Shown here one piece after another: positions 34,431 through 44,647 of a stretch of DNA of 64,000 nucleotides. The notes beneath the pieces were generated by a model that saw only the letters and a program-made list of their open reading frames with translations, ran no database searches and was not told where the DNA came from. The stretch comes from Novosphingobium sp. IK01 (GTDB lineage Bacteria > Pseudomonadota > Alphaproteobacteria > Sphingomonadales > Sphingomonadaceae), in the NCBI RefSeq assembly GCF_033242265.1, contig NZ_BTFW01000003.1:1-64000 (forward strand), in the 5' to 3' direction. The translations under genes and the position numbers were made by a program. The stretch's first letter is position 1. Every line of letters begins with the position of its first letter.

Positions 34431-35252
34431 TTAAGCTGCGGCTGGTGTCGCCGTCGGAGGATTGAGGACCACCGATGCCTCGGAAGTCTGCGTCTGATAG
34501 GAGAGCGTCTCCTGCAGGTAGAGCTCGACCGTCTCGCTGTCATGGCTGAGATAGCCGATCGACAGATCCTGCCCGAGCGTGAGCTCGAAATCACCGCCAC
34601 GCGTCGTGACCACGACGCCGCCTTTGACGGCCGGGCTCCAGATGATCTCCTTGTCGACGAGTTTCTGGATGTGCTTCCACACCGGATAGCCGTCGTCGCT
34701 GCCGCCGGTGAGAGCCGTATAGGGGTCAGCCCCGAGCAGGAGGGCGTAAGGGCCGTTCACGCCGGCGAGACGGAGTTCGTTGACGGCCCGCTCAATGATT
34801 TCGGGATAGACGCGAATATCGGCGGGCAGCGTCAGTTTCTCATTGCTCGAAACCTGGCGGATGCCCTGGATGCCGACGGCCTCATAGCCCTCGACGACAA
34901 CATGATCTTCGGCAAAGGCAATGGTCTTGGCCGCGTCCTTGAGCGGCTGCCAATCGGAATTGTTCGAGCCGCGCTCAACATCGTCGATCGCCTTGCGCGT
35001 CAGCTTGAAGGGGACACGCAGCTCGATAACGGGCTTGATCTCGCGCTTCGCGACCTTGAGGCCATCGCAGAGCGGAGCAACATCACTCGTGTGGCCTGTT
35101 CCGACCGCGGACAAGTCAAAGCCCTGCGGCCCGATCACGTCGACAAGCTTGCGGGCGGCGAGGTAGCGCTTGAGCGTGCGTGTCGCTTCATCTTCGATCT
35201 GAGCCCAAGCCGCTGCCGAGATGGGAGCCAGTTCACGGTGGAGATTGTTCAT
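34431..35252 (-). CDS. Encapsulin shell protein
   Basis: A 273-residue HK97-fold shell protein of the linocin M18/Cfp29 type: MNNLHRELAPISAAAWAQIE, TRTLKRYLAARKLVDVIGPQ, GTGHTSDVAPLCDGL, IRVYPEIIERAVNELRLAGV, GPYALLLGADPYTAL, LTLGQDLSIGYLSHDSETVE, LYLQETLSYQTQT. Encapsulins self-assemble into protein compartments that package enzymes bearing a C-terminal targeting peptide. The gene starts one base after the DyP stop, behind GAGGACTGAC, so shell and cargo are co-expressed. The C-terminal tail (NPPTATPAAA) is a few residues longer than usual. Confidence 0.92.
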   Translation of the reverse strand: MNNLHRELAPISAAAWAQIEDEATRTLKRYLAARKLVDVIGPQGFDLSAVGTGHTSDVAPLCDGLKVAKREIKPVIELRVPFKLTRKAIDDVERGSNNSDWQPLKDAAKTIAFAEDHVVVEGYEAVGIQGIRQVSSNEKLTLPADIRVYPEIIERAVNELRLAGVNGPYALLLGADPYTALTGGSDDGYPVWKHIQKLVDKEIIWSPAVKGGVVVTTRGGDFELTLGQDLSIGYLSHDSETVELYLQETLSYQTQTSEASVVLNPPTATPAAA

Positions 35253-35253
35253 G

Positions 35254-36306
35254 TCAGTCCTCATCCTTCAAAGATCCGATACCGAGGGAGGTGCGCCCCT
35301 TCGTTGCCAGCCCATCGACGGCGGGCGTCGGCGTGTCCATGACACTGGGCGGCGGGGCCGATGTAACCGGCGTCACATCGTCCAGAAAACTGGCCGTCGG
35401 CACAAAGAACAGCGTGCCGGTCACTGCACGGCTGAAGTCCAGTATCCGATCGTAATTGCCGGGCGGGTTGCCGGCGAACATGTTCTGTAACATGCGCTCG
35501 GTCCGGCTCGGAGAGCGCGCATAGCCGATGAAATAGGTTCCGAATTCGCCCTTGCCGACATCGCCGAACGGCATGTTATCACGCAGGATATCGAGCTGGT
35601 TGCCATTCTCGTCCTGGATGACGTTGAGCACGTTGTGCGCGAAGGGCTGCTTCTTGCTGTCTTCGATCTCGATGTCCGAGAGCTTCTTGCGACCGATGAT
35701 CCCTTCCTGCTGCTCGACCGGAACCGCGTTCCACTTGGGCAGGTCGTGGAGATATTTCTGGACGATCACATAGCTGCCCCCCGAAAAATCGGGGTCTTCC
35801 GAACCGATGATCGCTGCTTCGGTTACCGCCCGGCCCGTCGGGTTCTCGGTCCCGTCAACGAAGCCAAGCAGATCCCTCTCGTCGAAATATTTGAAGCCGT
35901 GGGTCTCATCGACAACGGTGATTGCGGCGCGCAAACGATCCATGATCTGGAGCGCAAGCTCGAAGCACTGGTCCATCTGAGTGGCGCGGATATGGAAAAG
36001 CAGGTCACCGGGTGTCGAGACCGCATGATGCACCCCGTTGATTTCTCGGAAAGGATGCAGCTCCTTCGGTCGCGGGGTACCGAAAAGACGGTCCCACGCC
36101 TCAGAGCCAAATCCCATGACGCAGGAGAGGCCGCCCTCGAGATCGCGAAAGCCGACCGCGCGAACGAAAGCTGATAGATCAGCGCAGAATGCCCGCACGG
36201 CATCTGCATGTTCGCTGCCCTCATTGATTGTCGCCACGAGGAATATCGCTGAGCGCGAGAGTTTCGCCGCGACTGGTTGACTTTCAATGTTTTCAATGGC
36301 GTCCAC
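35254..36306 (-). CDS. DyP-type haem peroxidase, encapsulin cargo
   Basis: A 350-residue dye-decolourising peroxidase. The GXXDG motif is GFVDGTENPTG (residues 148-158, distal Asp 151); the proximal His is probably in QPFAHNVLNV and the distal Arg in GYARSPSRTERM. After a Pro/Thr-rich linker (TSAPPPSVMDTPTPAVDGLA) it ends TSLGIGSLKDED, the LGIGSLK-type encapsulin targeting peptide. The GTG at 36306 is preceded by GGGAG. It is the first gene of a DyP-encapsulin pair whose known role is oxidative-stress defence inside a protein shell. Confidence 0.93.
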   Translation of the reverse strand: MDAIENIESQPVAAKLSRSAIFLVATINEGSEHADAVRAFCADLSAFVRAVGFRDLEGGLSCVMGFGSEAWDRLFGTPRPKELHPFREINGVHHAVSTPGDLLFHIRATQMDQCFELALQIMDRLRAAITVVDETHGFKYFDERDLLGFVDGTENPTGRAVTEAAIIGSEDPDFSGGSYVIVQKYLHDLPKWNAVPVEQQEGIIGRKKLSDIEIEDSKKQPFAHNVLNVIQDENGNQLDILRDNMPFGDVGKGEFGTYFIGYARSPSRTERMLQNMFAGNPPGNYDRILDFSRAVTGTLFFVPTASFLDDVTPVTSAPPPSVMDTPTPAVDGLATKGRTSLGIGSLKDED

Positions 36307-36357
36307 AAATTCACTCCCGTTGGGCGGTAGATCGGATCGATGCCGCTGCTGTGCCCT

Positions 36358-36552
36358 TTACTCTTCCGCCAGGCTCTTGGCTTTCTCAAGCGCTTCGTCG
36401 ATCGTGCCGACCATATAAAATGCAGATTCAGGAAGCGCGTCGAACTCGCCGCTGCACATCCTCTGGAAGCCTGAGATCGTGTCGTCGAGCTTGACGAACC
36501 GACCAGGCGTCCCTGTAAATACCTCCGCGACGAAAAACGGCTGGGATAAAAA
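36358..36552 (-). pseudogene. atpD 3' fragment (F1 ATPase beta subunit C-terminus)
   Basis: Reads [60 protein letters not shown], then LAEE and stop: the C-terminal domain of an F1 beta subunit. It is separated from the rest of the gene (40334 onward) by the Tn3-family transposon. Removing the transposon and one TAAAAA copy restores a continuous reading frame ([16 protein letters not shown]). Confidence 0.88.
36547..36552. repeat. Target-site duplication TAAAAA, left copy
   Basis: TAAAAA abuts the transposon's left end here and is repeated at 40334-40339 after the right end. The repeat is 6 bases, or 5 if the end base is counted differently. Confidence 0.75.
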
Positions 36553-36585
36553 GGGGTGACTACACGAAAGTGACGTATCTGCACG

Positions 36586-37179
36586 CTAAGGGTGAACGGA
36601 TCGGGAACGCTTGGGCTTTGCGTCCTTCTCCGTGGCTTCGAGGGCTTTGTAGAGGGCGGTTTTGCCGATCTTGAGGCGCGCGGCGGCTTCGCGAACGGTG
36701 AGGCCGGAAGCGATATGATCGCGTGCCTTGCGGAGCTTGTCGGGTGTGACCACTGGCCGACGCCCGCCGGGACGGCCTCGCTCGCGAGCAGCCTTGAGGC
36801 CGGCATGGGTGCGTTCCCGGATCAGATCGCGCTCGAATTGGGCAAGCGAGCCGAAGATGTTGAACACCAGCATCCCGCCGGAAGTGGTGGTGTCGATGTT
36901 TTCGGTGAGCGAGCGGAACCCGATGCCGCGCGCCGCCAGCTCGCCGACTTTCTCGATCAGATGGCTCATGGAGCGGCCAAGACGATCGAGTTTCCAGACC
37001 ACCAGCGTGTCACCGCTGCGCAGATAGGCGAGCGCTTCGGTCAAACCAGGCCGATCGGCCTTCGCCCCTGATGCGTGATCGTTGAATATACGGTCGCACC
37101 CGGCATTGTTCAGCGCGTCGAGCTGAAGCGAGAGCTTTTGGTCTGCGGTCGAGACTCGCGCATAGCCGATCAGCGCCAC
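36586..37179 (-). CDS. tnpR: Serine resolvase TnpR
   Basis: About 197 residues: catalytic domain from VALIGYARVSTADQKLSLQL with the nucleophilic Ser in YARVST, VVWKLDRLGRSMSHLIEKV, MLVFNIFGSLAQFERDLIRE, and a C-terminal helix-turn-helix LTVREAAARLKIGKTALYKA. It resolves cointegrates at the adjacent res site. GTG at 37179 was preferred to the ATG at 37260 because the intervening 80 bases carry res half-sites. The 3' end overlaps the inner base pairs of the left inverted repeat. Confidence 0.9.
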   Translation of the reverse strand: MALIGYARVSTADQKLSLQLDALNNAGCDRIFNDHASGAKADRPGLTEALAYLRSGDTLVVWKLDRLGRSMSHLIEKVGELAARGIGFRSLTENIDTTTSGGMLVFNIFGSLAQFERDLIRERTHAGLKAARERGRPGGRRPVVTPDKLRKARDHIASGLTVREAAARLKIGKTALYKALEATEKDAKPKRSRSVHP

Positions 37180-37183
37180 AGAC

Positions 37184-37296
37184 TGTCCGATCCTGTCCGT
37201 TTTCCCGTCATTATGCAATCTTGTCCGAATCGCCGTTGCAGGTCCAGAGTTAACGGACATATTCCTGTTGGCCGCCAGAGGACCGTCTGCCGGACA
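37184..37296. promoter_or_regulatory. Candidate res site between tnpR and tnpA
   Basis: TGTCCG half-sites at 37184, 37194 and 37222 face CGGACA half-sites at 37254 and 37291. The pair at 37222-37259 spans 38 bases, similar to res subsite lengths. This is where resolvase should bind and where both genes' promoters would lie. Confidence 0.55.
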
Positions 37297-37318
37297 CGCA
37301 AAGCGAAGGAGATGATGC

Positions 37319-40276
37319 TTGGCGAGACGGCGACTGGTGAGCCCGGAAATCTGGGCGGGGCATTATGGCGCGCCGCTCGATGAGCGCGAGATCGCGCGTC
37401 ATTATACGCTGACCAGCGACGACCTGGAAATTGTCGGCCGCCGTCGCGGCGATGCCACCCGGCTCGGCTATGCGCTGCTCATGCTATATATGAGATGGCC
37501 TGGCCGTGCGCTGGAAGCGGGCGAAGTCCCGCCCACTCCTGTGCTCGCCTATGTGGCGCAGCAACTCGGCGTCGCGCCGGCAGCCTTCGCGGATTATGCC
37601 CATCGGGACCAGACCCGTCGCGAGCATCTCGTCGAAATCCGACGATCGCACGGGTTCAGGATTTTTGACCGCCAAGCGTTCCGTGACGTTGTCGCCTTCT
37701 CGATCCCAATCGCGCAGACCATCATCCACCCCGGCCAGATGGCAGGCGTCATCGTCGATGAACTCCGACGTCGGCAGATCCTCCTGCCTTCCTCGTCGAT
37801 TCTCGAAGCGGTGCTGCGGCAGGCGCGCCAGCAAGCCGAACAGCTTACCTATGAAGTGCTCACAAATGGCTTGCTGCCCGACACCCTTCAAGGCCTGGAC
37901 GATTTGCTGGCCCGACGACCGGGGCAGGCCGCGACATGGCTATCCTGGCTGCGCAATGCGCCACAGTCGCCGGCAGCGCGCAACATCCTGCGCCTGATCG
38001 AACGGCTCGCCTATATCCGCGCGCTGGGCCTCGATCGCGCCCGTGCTGACATGATCCCGGCTTTGACTTTTGACAGGCTGGCGGACGAAGGCAGCCGCAT
38101 CACACCCCAGCACCTTGGCGAACTCAATCCCCTGCGCCGGCATGCGACGCTGGCGGCAACCGGCATCCGCCTTGAGGAAAGCCTGACCGACGCGGCGCTG
38201 ACGATGTTCGATAAACTGTTAGGCAGCATGGTGCGCCGCGCCGAGAACCGGACCCGCGACAAAGCCCTCAAGACGGTGCGCGAGTTGCAAGGTCATCTCC
38301 GGATGCTCACGGGCTCTTGCCGCCTCCTCATCGACGCGCACACCAAGGGCGTGGATTCGCTGGCGCAGATCGAGGCGCTGGACTGGCAGCGCTTCGCCGT
38401 GGCCGTCGAGCAGGCCGAAGTGCTCGGGCGACCGGAAACCGTCGATCGCACCGCCGAGTTGATCGAGCGGCATCGCACGGTGAAACTTTTTGCCGGCCAC
38501 TTTCTCAACGCCTTTGAATTTCGCGGCGCCGGTGCGGTGCAGGGTCTCCTGTCGGCGCTGGCCATCATCGCGGAGCTATACCGGACCGGCAAACGGCGCT
38601 TGCCGGATCGCGTGCCGCTGCGCTTTGTGCCATCCTCATGGCGGGCGTTCGTCCTGCGGGATGGCATCGTCGATCGTGCCGCTTATGAACTATGCGCCTT
38701 GTCGCAACTGCGCGAGCGGTTGCGAGCTGGGGATATATGGGTCGCGGGAAGCCGGCAGTTTCGCGATTTTGACAGCTATCTCATACCGCCGGCGACCTTT
38801 GCGGCGCTTCGCGAGAAGGGGCTGTTGCCGCTCGCCATCGAAACGGATTTCGATCACCATATCGAGGAAAGGCGCACCAGGCTCGACACGGCGATCGAAC
38901 AGGTGACGGTCCTCGCCCGACAGGGCGAGCTGCCTCAGGTCAGGCTTGACGAAAACGGCCTCGTCATCTCGCCGCTGAAAGCGGCAACACCGCCCGCCAC
39001 CGAGATTGCCCGTCGCGCCGCCTATGATCGACTGCCGCGCGTGAAGATCACCGATCTTCTGCTGGAGGTCGATGCCTGGACTGGGTTCAGCGAATGCTTC
39101 ATCCATCGTCGTTCGGGCCGGGAAGCCGACGATCGCAATGCGCTGCTCACGGTCATCCTCGCCGATGGCATCAATCTCGGCCTCACACGCATGGCGGAAA
39201 CCTGCCGGGGCGCAAGTCTGCGCCAGCTCGCCCATCTTCACGACTGGCACATCAGCGAGGCAGCCTATGGCGAAGCGCTGGGAAGGCTGATCGACGCCCA
39301 TCGCGCCATGCCGCTCGCCGCGCTGTGGGGAGACGGCACCACTTCGTCGAGCGACGGACAGCAATTTCATGCCGGGGGCCGTGGGGCCGCGATCGGCGAT
39401 ATCAACGCGCGCAGCGGCAACGAACCGGGCGTCGCCTTCTACACCCATGTCTCGGATCGATATGACCCCTTCGCAAGTCGGGTGATCGCGGCAACCGCTG
39501 GCGAAGCGCCCTATGTGCTGGATGGCTTGCTGTATCACCAGACCGGCCTGACGATCGAGGAGCACTACACCGATACGGGCGGGGCATCGGACCATGTATT
39601 CGGCCTCATGCCCTTCTTCGGCTACCGCTTCGCACCGCGCCTGCGCGACATCAAAGAGCGTCGTTTGCACCTTCTTCCGGGCCAGGAATCCGGCCCTTTG
39701 CTTACCGGCATGACAGCCGAGCCGATCGCATTGGGTCATGTCGCGACGCATTGGGACGAACTGCTGCGGTTCGCCACGTCGATCCGCACCGGCACCGTCA
39801 CTGCTTCGGCGATGCTGCGCCGCCTGTCCGCCTATCCGCGACAGAACGGACTGGCCCTCGCGCTACGCGAACTGGGCCGCCTCGAACGCTCGATTTTCAT
39901 GCTCGACTGGCTGCGCGACATCGATCTGCGCCGGCGCACCCAGGCGGGCCTCAACAAGGGCGAGGCCCGCAACGCGCTCGCCCGCGCGATCTTCTTCAAC
40001 CAGCTAGGCGAACTGCGCGATCGTCGGTTCGAGAACCAGACCTATCGTGCCTCCGGCCTCAATCTGCTCGTCGCCGCCATCATCTTGTGGAACACCCGCT
40101 ATCTCGAAATGGCGCTGGCGGACATCGGCACGCCCGATGAGATCGCCCGCCACATCGCACCCTTGGGCTGGGAGCATATTTCGCTGACCGGTGATTATAG
40201 CTGGAATGTCGATGATCGGCCCGATCCGGATGCGTTGCGACCGCTGCGCGCCGTCAGCTCCCTGTTAGCCGCATGA
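37319..40276 (+). CDS. tnpA: Tn3-family transposase TnpA
   Basis: A 985-residue full-length TnpA. N-terminal DNA-binding part with WAGHYGAPLDEREIARHYTL, central ITDLLLEVDAWTGFSECFIH, catalytic region with LWGDGTTSSSDGQQF, VAFYTHVSDRYDPFASRVI and GLMPFFGYRFAPRLRDIKER, then SAYPRQNGLALALRELGRLE and PLGWEHISLTGDYSWN. The TTG start is preceded by AAGGAGATGATGC. It is divergent from tnpR across res and mediates replicative transposition. Confidence 0.93.
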   Translation: MARRRLVSPEIWAGHYGAPLDEREIARHYTLTSDDLEIVGRRRGDATRLGYALLMLYMRWPGRALEAGEVPPTPVLAYVAQQLGVAPAAFADYAHRDQTRREHLVEIRRSHGFRIFDRQAFRDVVAFSIPIAQTIIHPGQMAGVIVDELRRRQILLPSSSILEAVLRQARQQAEQLTYEVLTNGLLPDTLQGLDDLLARRPGQAATWLSWLRNAPQSPAARNILRLIERLAYIRALGLDRARADMIPALTFDRLADEGSRITPQHLGELNPLRRHATLAATGIRLEESLTDAALTMFDKLLGSMVRRAENRTRDKALKTVRELQGHLRMLTGSCRLLIDAHTKGVDSLAQIEALDWQRFAVAVEQAEVLGRPETVDRTAELIERHRTVKLFAGHFLNAFEFRGAGAVQGLLSALAIIAELYRTGKRRLPDRVPLRFVPSSWRAFVLRDGIVDRAAYELCALSQLRERLRAGDIWVAGSRQFRDFDSYLIPPATFAALREKGLLPLAIETDFDHHIEERRTRLDTAIEQVTVLARQGELPQVRLDENGLVISPLKAATPPATEIARRAAYDRLPRVKITDLLLEVDAWTGFSECFIHRRSGREADDRNALLTVILADGINLGLTRMAETCRGASLRQLAHLHDWHISEAAYGEALGRLIDAHRAMPLAALWGDGTTSSSDGQQFHAGGRGAAIGDINARSGNEPGVAFYTHVSDRYDPFASRVIAATAGEAPYVLDGLLYHQTGLTIEEHYTDTGGASDHVFGLMPFFGYRFAPRLRDIKERRLHLLPGQESGPLLTGMTAEPIALGHVATHWDELLRFATSIRTGTVTASAMLRRLSAYPRQNGLALALRELGRLERSIFMLDWLRDIDLRRRTQAGLNKGEARNALARAIFFNQLGELRDRRFENQTYRASGLNLLVAAIILWNTRYLEMALADIGTPDEIARHIAPLGWEHISLTGDYSWNVDDRPDPDALRPLRAVSSLLAA

Positions 40277-40315
40277 CGTTCGCTATCCGTTCGCCCTTAC
40301 CGTGCAGATACGTCA

Positions 40316-41293
<978 letters not shown>

Positions 41294-41692
41294 GCCAGTT
41301 CCTTCGATGCCGAATGCGTGCACGGTTCCGTGCTCGGTTGCCCAAGCTGCCACCTGGCGATAGCCCTTGCTGGTTACCGGGAACGATGCTGTGGCAAGCC
41401 GCGCGCCCAGTCCGTTGATCGCGACCGCGACGTGAACGTCTTTATGGGTGTCGATGCCGATGACGACAGCGTCTGGTGTAATATCATGCATATTGGTCCT
41501 CCAGGCGGGTGGAACCCGAAGGCCCTTCGCGAGCGGACAGGACTGTGACGGGACGGCACTCCCTCAGGCTCCTATCAAGTCACGTTTCGCGACGCCTCGG
41601 GTGCAGCCTGGAGGGCCGACAGATCAACGCCATGACACGTGGTCAGTCGTAAGCATGGGTCAGACCTTCCAGACTGCATGCATCTTCTCACA
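41294..41692 (-). mobile_element. IS110-family 5' fragment (same IS as at 52578)
   Basis: Contains the complete left non-coding region and the first 66 codons of the IS110 transposase (MHDITPDAVVIGIDTHKDVH, stopping at GIEGTG), matching the intact copy at 52578-53863. The transposase is cut by the IS21 end at 41293. It is joined to the same IS3 orfB sequence as the intact copy, so the nested arrangement was duplicated. Confidence 0.85.
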
Positions 41693-41801
41693 GTCATAGC
41701 TGTCGCCGACGCTGCCGACCGATGGCACGAGGTTGGCTTCGGCCAGGCGCTGGGTGTAGTTCATGGCGAGATATTGAACACCCCTGTCGCTATGGTGGAT
41801 C
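41693..41801 (-). pseudogene. IS3-family orfB fragment
   Basis: Reads IHHSDRGVQYLAMNYTQRLA then EANLVPSVGSVGDSYD, near-identical to 52470-52577 (at least one base differs). It ends at 41801, where Tn3 transposase sequence starts. Confidence 0.75.
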
Positions 41802-42222
41802 GGGCAAGCGCGATCTGCCTGCCGACGCTCCGATGCCCTTCCGCAAGGAATGGCAGAAAATCGTCATGGGCGATGACGGCAAGATCAATCGGCGGCTCTG
41901 GGAAATCGCGACTATCGCGCATCTGCGCAACAAGCTGCGCTCCGGTGATGTCTGGGTGGAACGATCGACGGGATACCGCCAGTTCGACAGCTACCTGCTA
42001 AGCGAACCGAAGGCCAAGCCGATCGTGTCGGCTCTTGGTCTGCCACCCACAGCCGGCGAATGGCTCGAACAGCGGGGCCGCGAACTGGACTGGCGGCTGA
42101 AGAAATTCGCCCGGAGCCTGAAGCGCGACGCTCTGGAGGGTGTGCGATACCGCGACGGCCGCCTCCAGATATCCCCCGTTCGCACGATCGCAACGCCCGA
42201 CGCCGAAGCCCTGGCCGACGGC
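41802..42222 (+). pseudogene. Tn3-family transposase internal fragment
   Basis: Encodes PMPFRKEWQKIVMGDDGKIN, RRLWEIATIAHLRNKLRSGD, VWVERSTGYRQFDSYLLSEP and LDWRLKKFARSLKRDALEGV, the central part of a TnpA distinct from the other two in the window. It has neither start nor C-terminal catalytic end. Confidence 0.75.
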
Positions 42223-42389
42223 CTGGTCTGCATTTCGCTGCCCTTCCGGACAAGCGTCAGACCGAGTTGGTTGATCTCATTACAACGCGCTCCACGAACG
42301 ACAAGCGTGACATCGCGACCTGCTGCCGACCAAAGCCCTCCGAAATAACCGCCAACGGCACCAGCGCCCACGACCAGGATTCGCAACAC
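42223..42389 (-). pseudogene. Ketopantoate reductase-like N-terminal fragment
   Basis: Starts MLRILVVGAGAVGGYFGGLW, a Rossmann GxGxxG typical of PanE/ApbA, then GRDVTLVVRGARCNEINQLG and LTLVRKGSEMQT before joining the transposase fragment. It lies 19 bases downstream of the MFS gene, so it was the third gene of a marR-MFS-panE-like operon. Confidence 0.7.
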
Positions 42390-42408
42390 TTGTCTCCTTG
42401 AAATGTGA

Positions 42409-43695
42409 TCAAGCGGCTCTCAGCTTTGTCGATTTCCCTTGCCGCAAGGTCAGCAGCAGCACGCCAGCGGCGATGACGCCCATCGCGCCGGCCGCCAGGA
42501 AAGCGGGCAGATAGGTTCCGCTTTGTTCGCGGATCACGCCAGCGCCGAAGGCGGCGAAGGCTGCCCCGAGCTGGTGCCCAGTCTGGATCCAACCGAATAC
42601 GATTGGGGCCTCTTGTTCCCCGAACGCCTCGTTCGCCAGCTTCACGGTGGGCGGCACCGTTGCAATCCAGTCGAGCCCGTAGAAAATGGCGAAAACGCCA
42701 AGGCTTACTGTGTCGAAGCTCAAGAATGGTAGCGCCATCAGTGAGAAACCGCGCAGGCCGTAATAGACGATCAGCAGCACGCGCGGATTGTAGCGGTCGG
42801 TCAGCCATCCCGATGCCGTGGTGCCGAACAGATCGAAGAAGCCCATGGTCGAGAGCAGACCCGCCGCAGCCACAGGGGCGATGCCATGGTCTCCGCAAAA
42901 TGCGATCATATGGGTGCCGACAAGACCATTGGTCGTCAGGCCGCAGACAAAGAAGGTTCCGAACAGTAGCCAAAAGACGGGTCGCCGCGCAGCGCGAACC
43001 AGCACACTGATCGCCAGACCGGCCGTGCGCGCCTGCTTACTCAGTGTTGGAGGGGCACTTTCAGGGGTTTCTCCAAACCGACGCGTACCGATATCACCGG
43101 GATGCTCAGGCAGCACCAGCGCAACGATTGGCACGAGGATCAGACAAGCCAGGCTTACCGCCATGACGACTGGCCGCCATGCTCCCTGATTTGACAGCCA
43201 TGCCAGAAAGGGCAGGAAAATGAGGGAGCCTGTTGCTGTGCTGGCACTGAGCAAGCCCATGATCAGACCTTGCCGGGTGGCGAACCAGCGATTGACCACG
43301 GCAGCCCCCAGAACGGATGCGACCGCGCCGCTGCCAATGCCGGACAGCACACCCCAGCTCATTATGTACTGCCAGGGGAGATGCATCCAGAGGCTGGCGA
43401 ATGTGGATATCGCCATGAGCATTAGGCCGGCCAGCATTGTACGGCGGATTCCGAATGACATCATCAGTGCCGCCGCGAACGGGCCGACGAGGCCATAGAG
43501 GAAGATTCCCACTGCAGCAGCGAGCGAAATAGTCGCCCGATCCCACCCGAAGTTGATCTGCAGGGGCATCATCAGAACGCCGGGCGTGGCGCGAAGCCCG
43601 GCCGAAACAAGCAGCGCCAAGAAGGTGACGGCGACAATCAGGACGATGTGAACGCGCGGTGAAACAAGGCCGGTCCGATGTAATATGCGGCTCAC
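42409..43695 (-). CDS. Major facilitator superfamily transporter
   Basis: A 428-residue inner-membrane MFS protein with about 12 hydrophobic helices: VHIVLIVAVTFLALLVSAGL, ATISLAAAVGIFLYGLVGPF, GSGAVASVLGAAVVNRWF, GLIMGLLSASTATGSLIFLP, LGVFAIFYGLDWIATVPPTV. It resembles oxalate/formate-antiporter-like and monocarboxylate MFS members. GTG at 43695 overlaps the MarR stop (GTGA), so the regulator and transporter are coupled. The substrate is unknown. Confidence 0.85.
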   Translation of the reverse strand: MSRILHRTGLVSPRVHIVLIVAVTFLALLVSAGLRATPGVLMMPLQINFGWDRATISLAAAVGIFLYGLVGPFAAALMMSFGIRRTMLAGLMLMAISTFASLWMHLPWQYIMSWGVLSGIGSGAVASVLGAAVVNRWFATRQGLIMGLLSASTATGSLIFLPFLAWLSNQGAWRPVVMAVSLACLILVPIVALVLPEHPGDIGTRRFGETPESAPPTLSKQARTAGLAISVLVRAARRPVFWLLFGTFFVCGLTTNGLVGTHMIAFCGDHGIAPVAAAGLLSTMGFFDLFGTTASGWLTDRYNPRVLLIVYYGLRGFSLMALPFLSFDTVSLGVFAIFYGLDWIATVPPTVKLANEAFGEQEAPIVFGWIQTGHQLGAAFAAFGAGVIREQSGTYLPAFLAAGAMGVIAAGVLLLTLRQGKSTKLRAA

Positions 43696-44144
43696 TGCAT
43701 CGCCTCCTGCGAAATTGTCACCAGATCCTGAAGTGCAGCCTCCGTGGTGTTCCAACGGTCCAGGCCGAACTTTTCGATCAGCTGCCGTTGCGCCGCCAGC
43801 CACGCATCGGTTGAATTTTCGATGGCTTGATGGCCCAGGTCAGTCAGGCGCGCATTTTTTGCCCGACCATGACCGTCTTCGAGCGCTACCCAGCCATCCC
43901 GCTCAAGAGGCTTGAGCGCGCGATAGAGCGTGGTGCGGTCCATTACGAGAATATGAGCAAGATCCATCAAGGGTAGCGGCTCACGCCGGGCGATGTTGAA
44001 GAGCACGGCAAACTGGCCAAGCGAAAGGCCAGTGCCTTCCATCACTTCATCATAGAAGCGTGTAACTGCGCGCGATGCCTTACGCAGCGCGTTGCAGGCG
44101 CAGTTTAAGTCGGCGATTGCAAGTGAATCATGATGCATATGCAT
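43692..44144 (-). CDS. MarR-family regulator
   Basis: About 150 residues: ALRKASRAVTRFYDEVMEGT, LSLGQFAVLFNIARREPLPL, then the winged helix MDLAHILVMDRTTLYRALKP and LERDGWVALEDGHGRAKNAR. A CAC motif (NCACNAL) near the N-terminus could be redox-sensitive. It probably represses itself and the coupled MFS gene. The ATG at 44144 follows GGTGG; a GTG at 44189 is possible. A perfect GATGCATATGCATC palindrome overlaps the start. Confidence 0.88.
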   Translation of the reverse strand: MHMHHDSLAIADLNCACNALRKASRAVTRFYDEVMEGTGLSLGQFAVLFNIARREPLPLMDLAHILVMDRTTLYRALKPLERDGWVALEDGHGRAKNARLTDLGHQAIENSTDAWLAAQRQLIEKFGLDRWNTTEAALQDLVTISQEAMQ

Positions 44145-44145
44145 C
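44132..44145. promoter_or_regulatory. GATGCATATGCATC palindrome at the MarR start
   Basis: A 14-base perfect palindrome overlapping the chosen ATG. It could be a MarR operator if transcription starts close by, or it may only reflect the Met-His-Met-His codons. Confidence 0.35.
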
Positions 44146-44189
44146 TTATGCCACCGATTGCGTTGTTTGGTCAACTCAGATTGTGACAC

Positions 44190-44512
44190 CTCTCGTCAGC
44201 GCATCGAAGTGGGAGCAACGGAATTGCCCGATGCCGGGACGAGTGGATGAAGTGTCAGCCATGCTGGTGCCGCGGCGACTAAACTCTCGGCGCAGCAGTT
44301 CGTTCTCCACCCCGTGGCGACTGTTGCGGTGGTGTACAGGAAACAGGTCAGTCCGTCCGAAAACGCACGGGCTGATCGGGTTTCGGTCGAGCGGAGGGGC
44401 TTCACGCAGCGGCCCGCTGGTTTTTCGGCGCGGAAGGCGTGGTGACGGTCTCGATGAACCTTATCGGCATCTATACGCGAGTTATGCCGGAGACGGCTGA
44501 AGCGCGACCTTT
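44190..44512. other. Region without a recognisable gene
   Basis: About 320 bases upstream of the MarR gene. Short frames exist on both strands (for example VENELLRREFSRRGTSMADT on the minus strand and FFGAEGVVTVSMNLIGIYTR on the plus strand), but I recognise none of them. It probably holds decayed fragments. Confidence 0.3.
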
Positions 44513-44647
44513 TCAGGCCTGCACGGCGCGTAGCAGGGCCGGAATCCCGAGGATGTTGATCGCCCTGCGCAGATTGTAGGCGAGCGCCGTCAGACTGAAC
44601 TCGGCGTTGACGTTGGCGAGGCCCCGCATGAGGAATGCGCCCTGGTT
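44513..44647 (-). pseudogene. IS1182/IS5-type transposase C-terminal fragment
   Basis: Reads NQGAFLMRGLANVNAEFSLT then ALAYNLRRAINILGIPALLR and AVQA stop, the typical C-terminus of IS1182-like transposases. It is cut at its 5' side by IS6 copy B. Confidence 0.7.
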
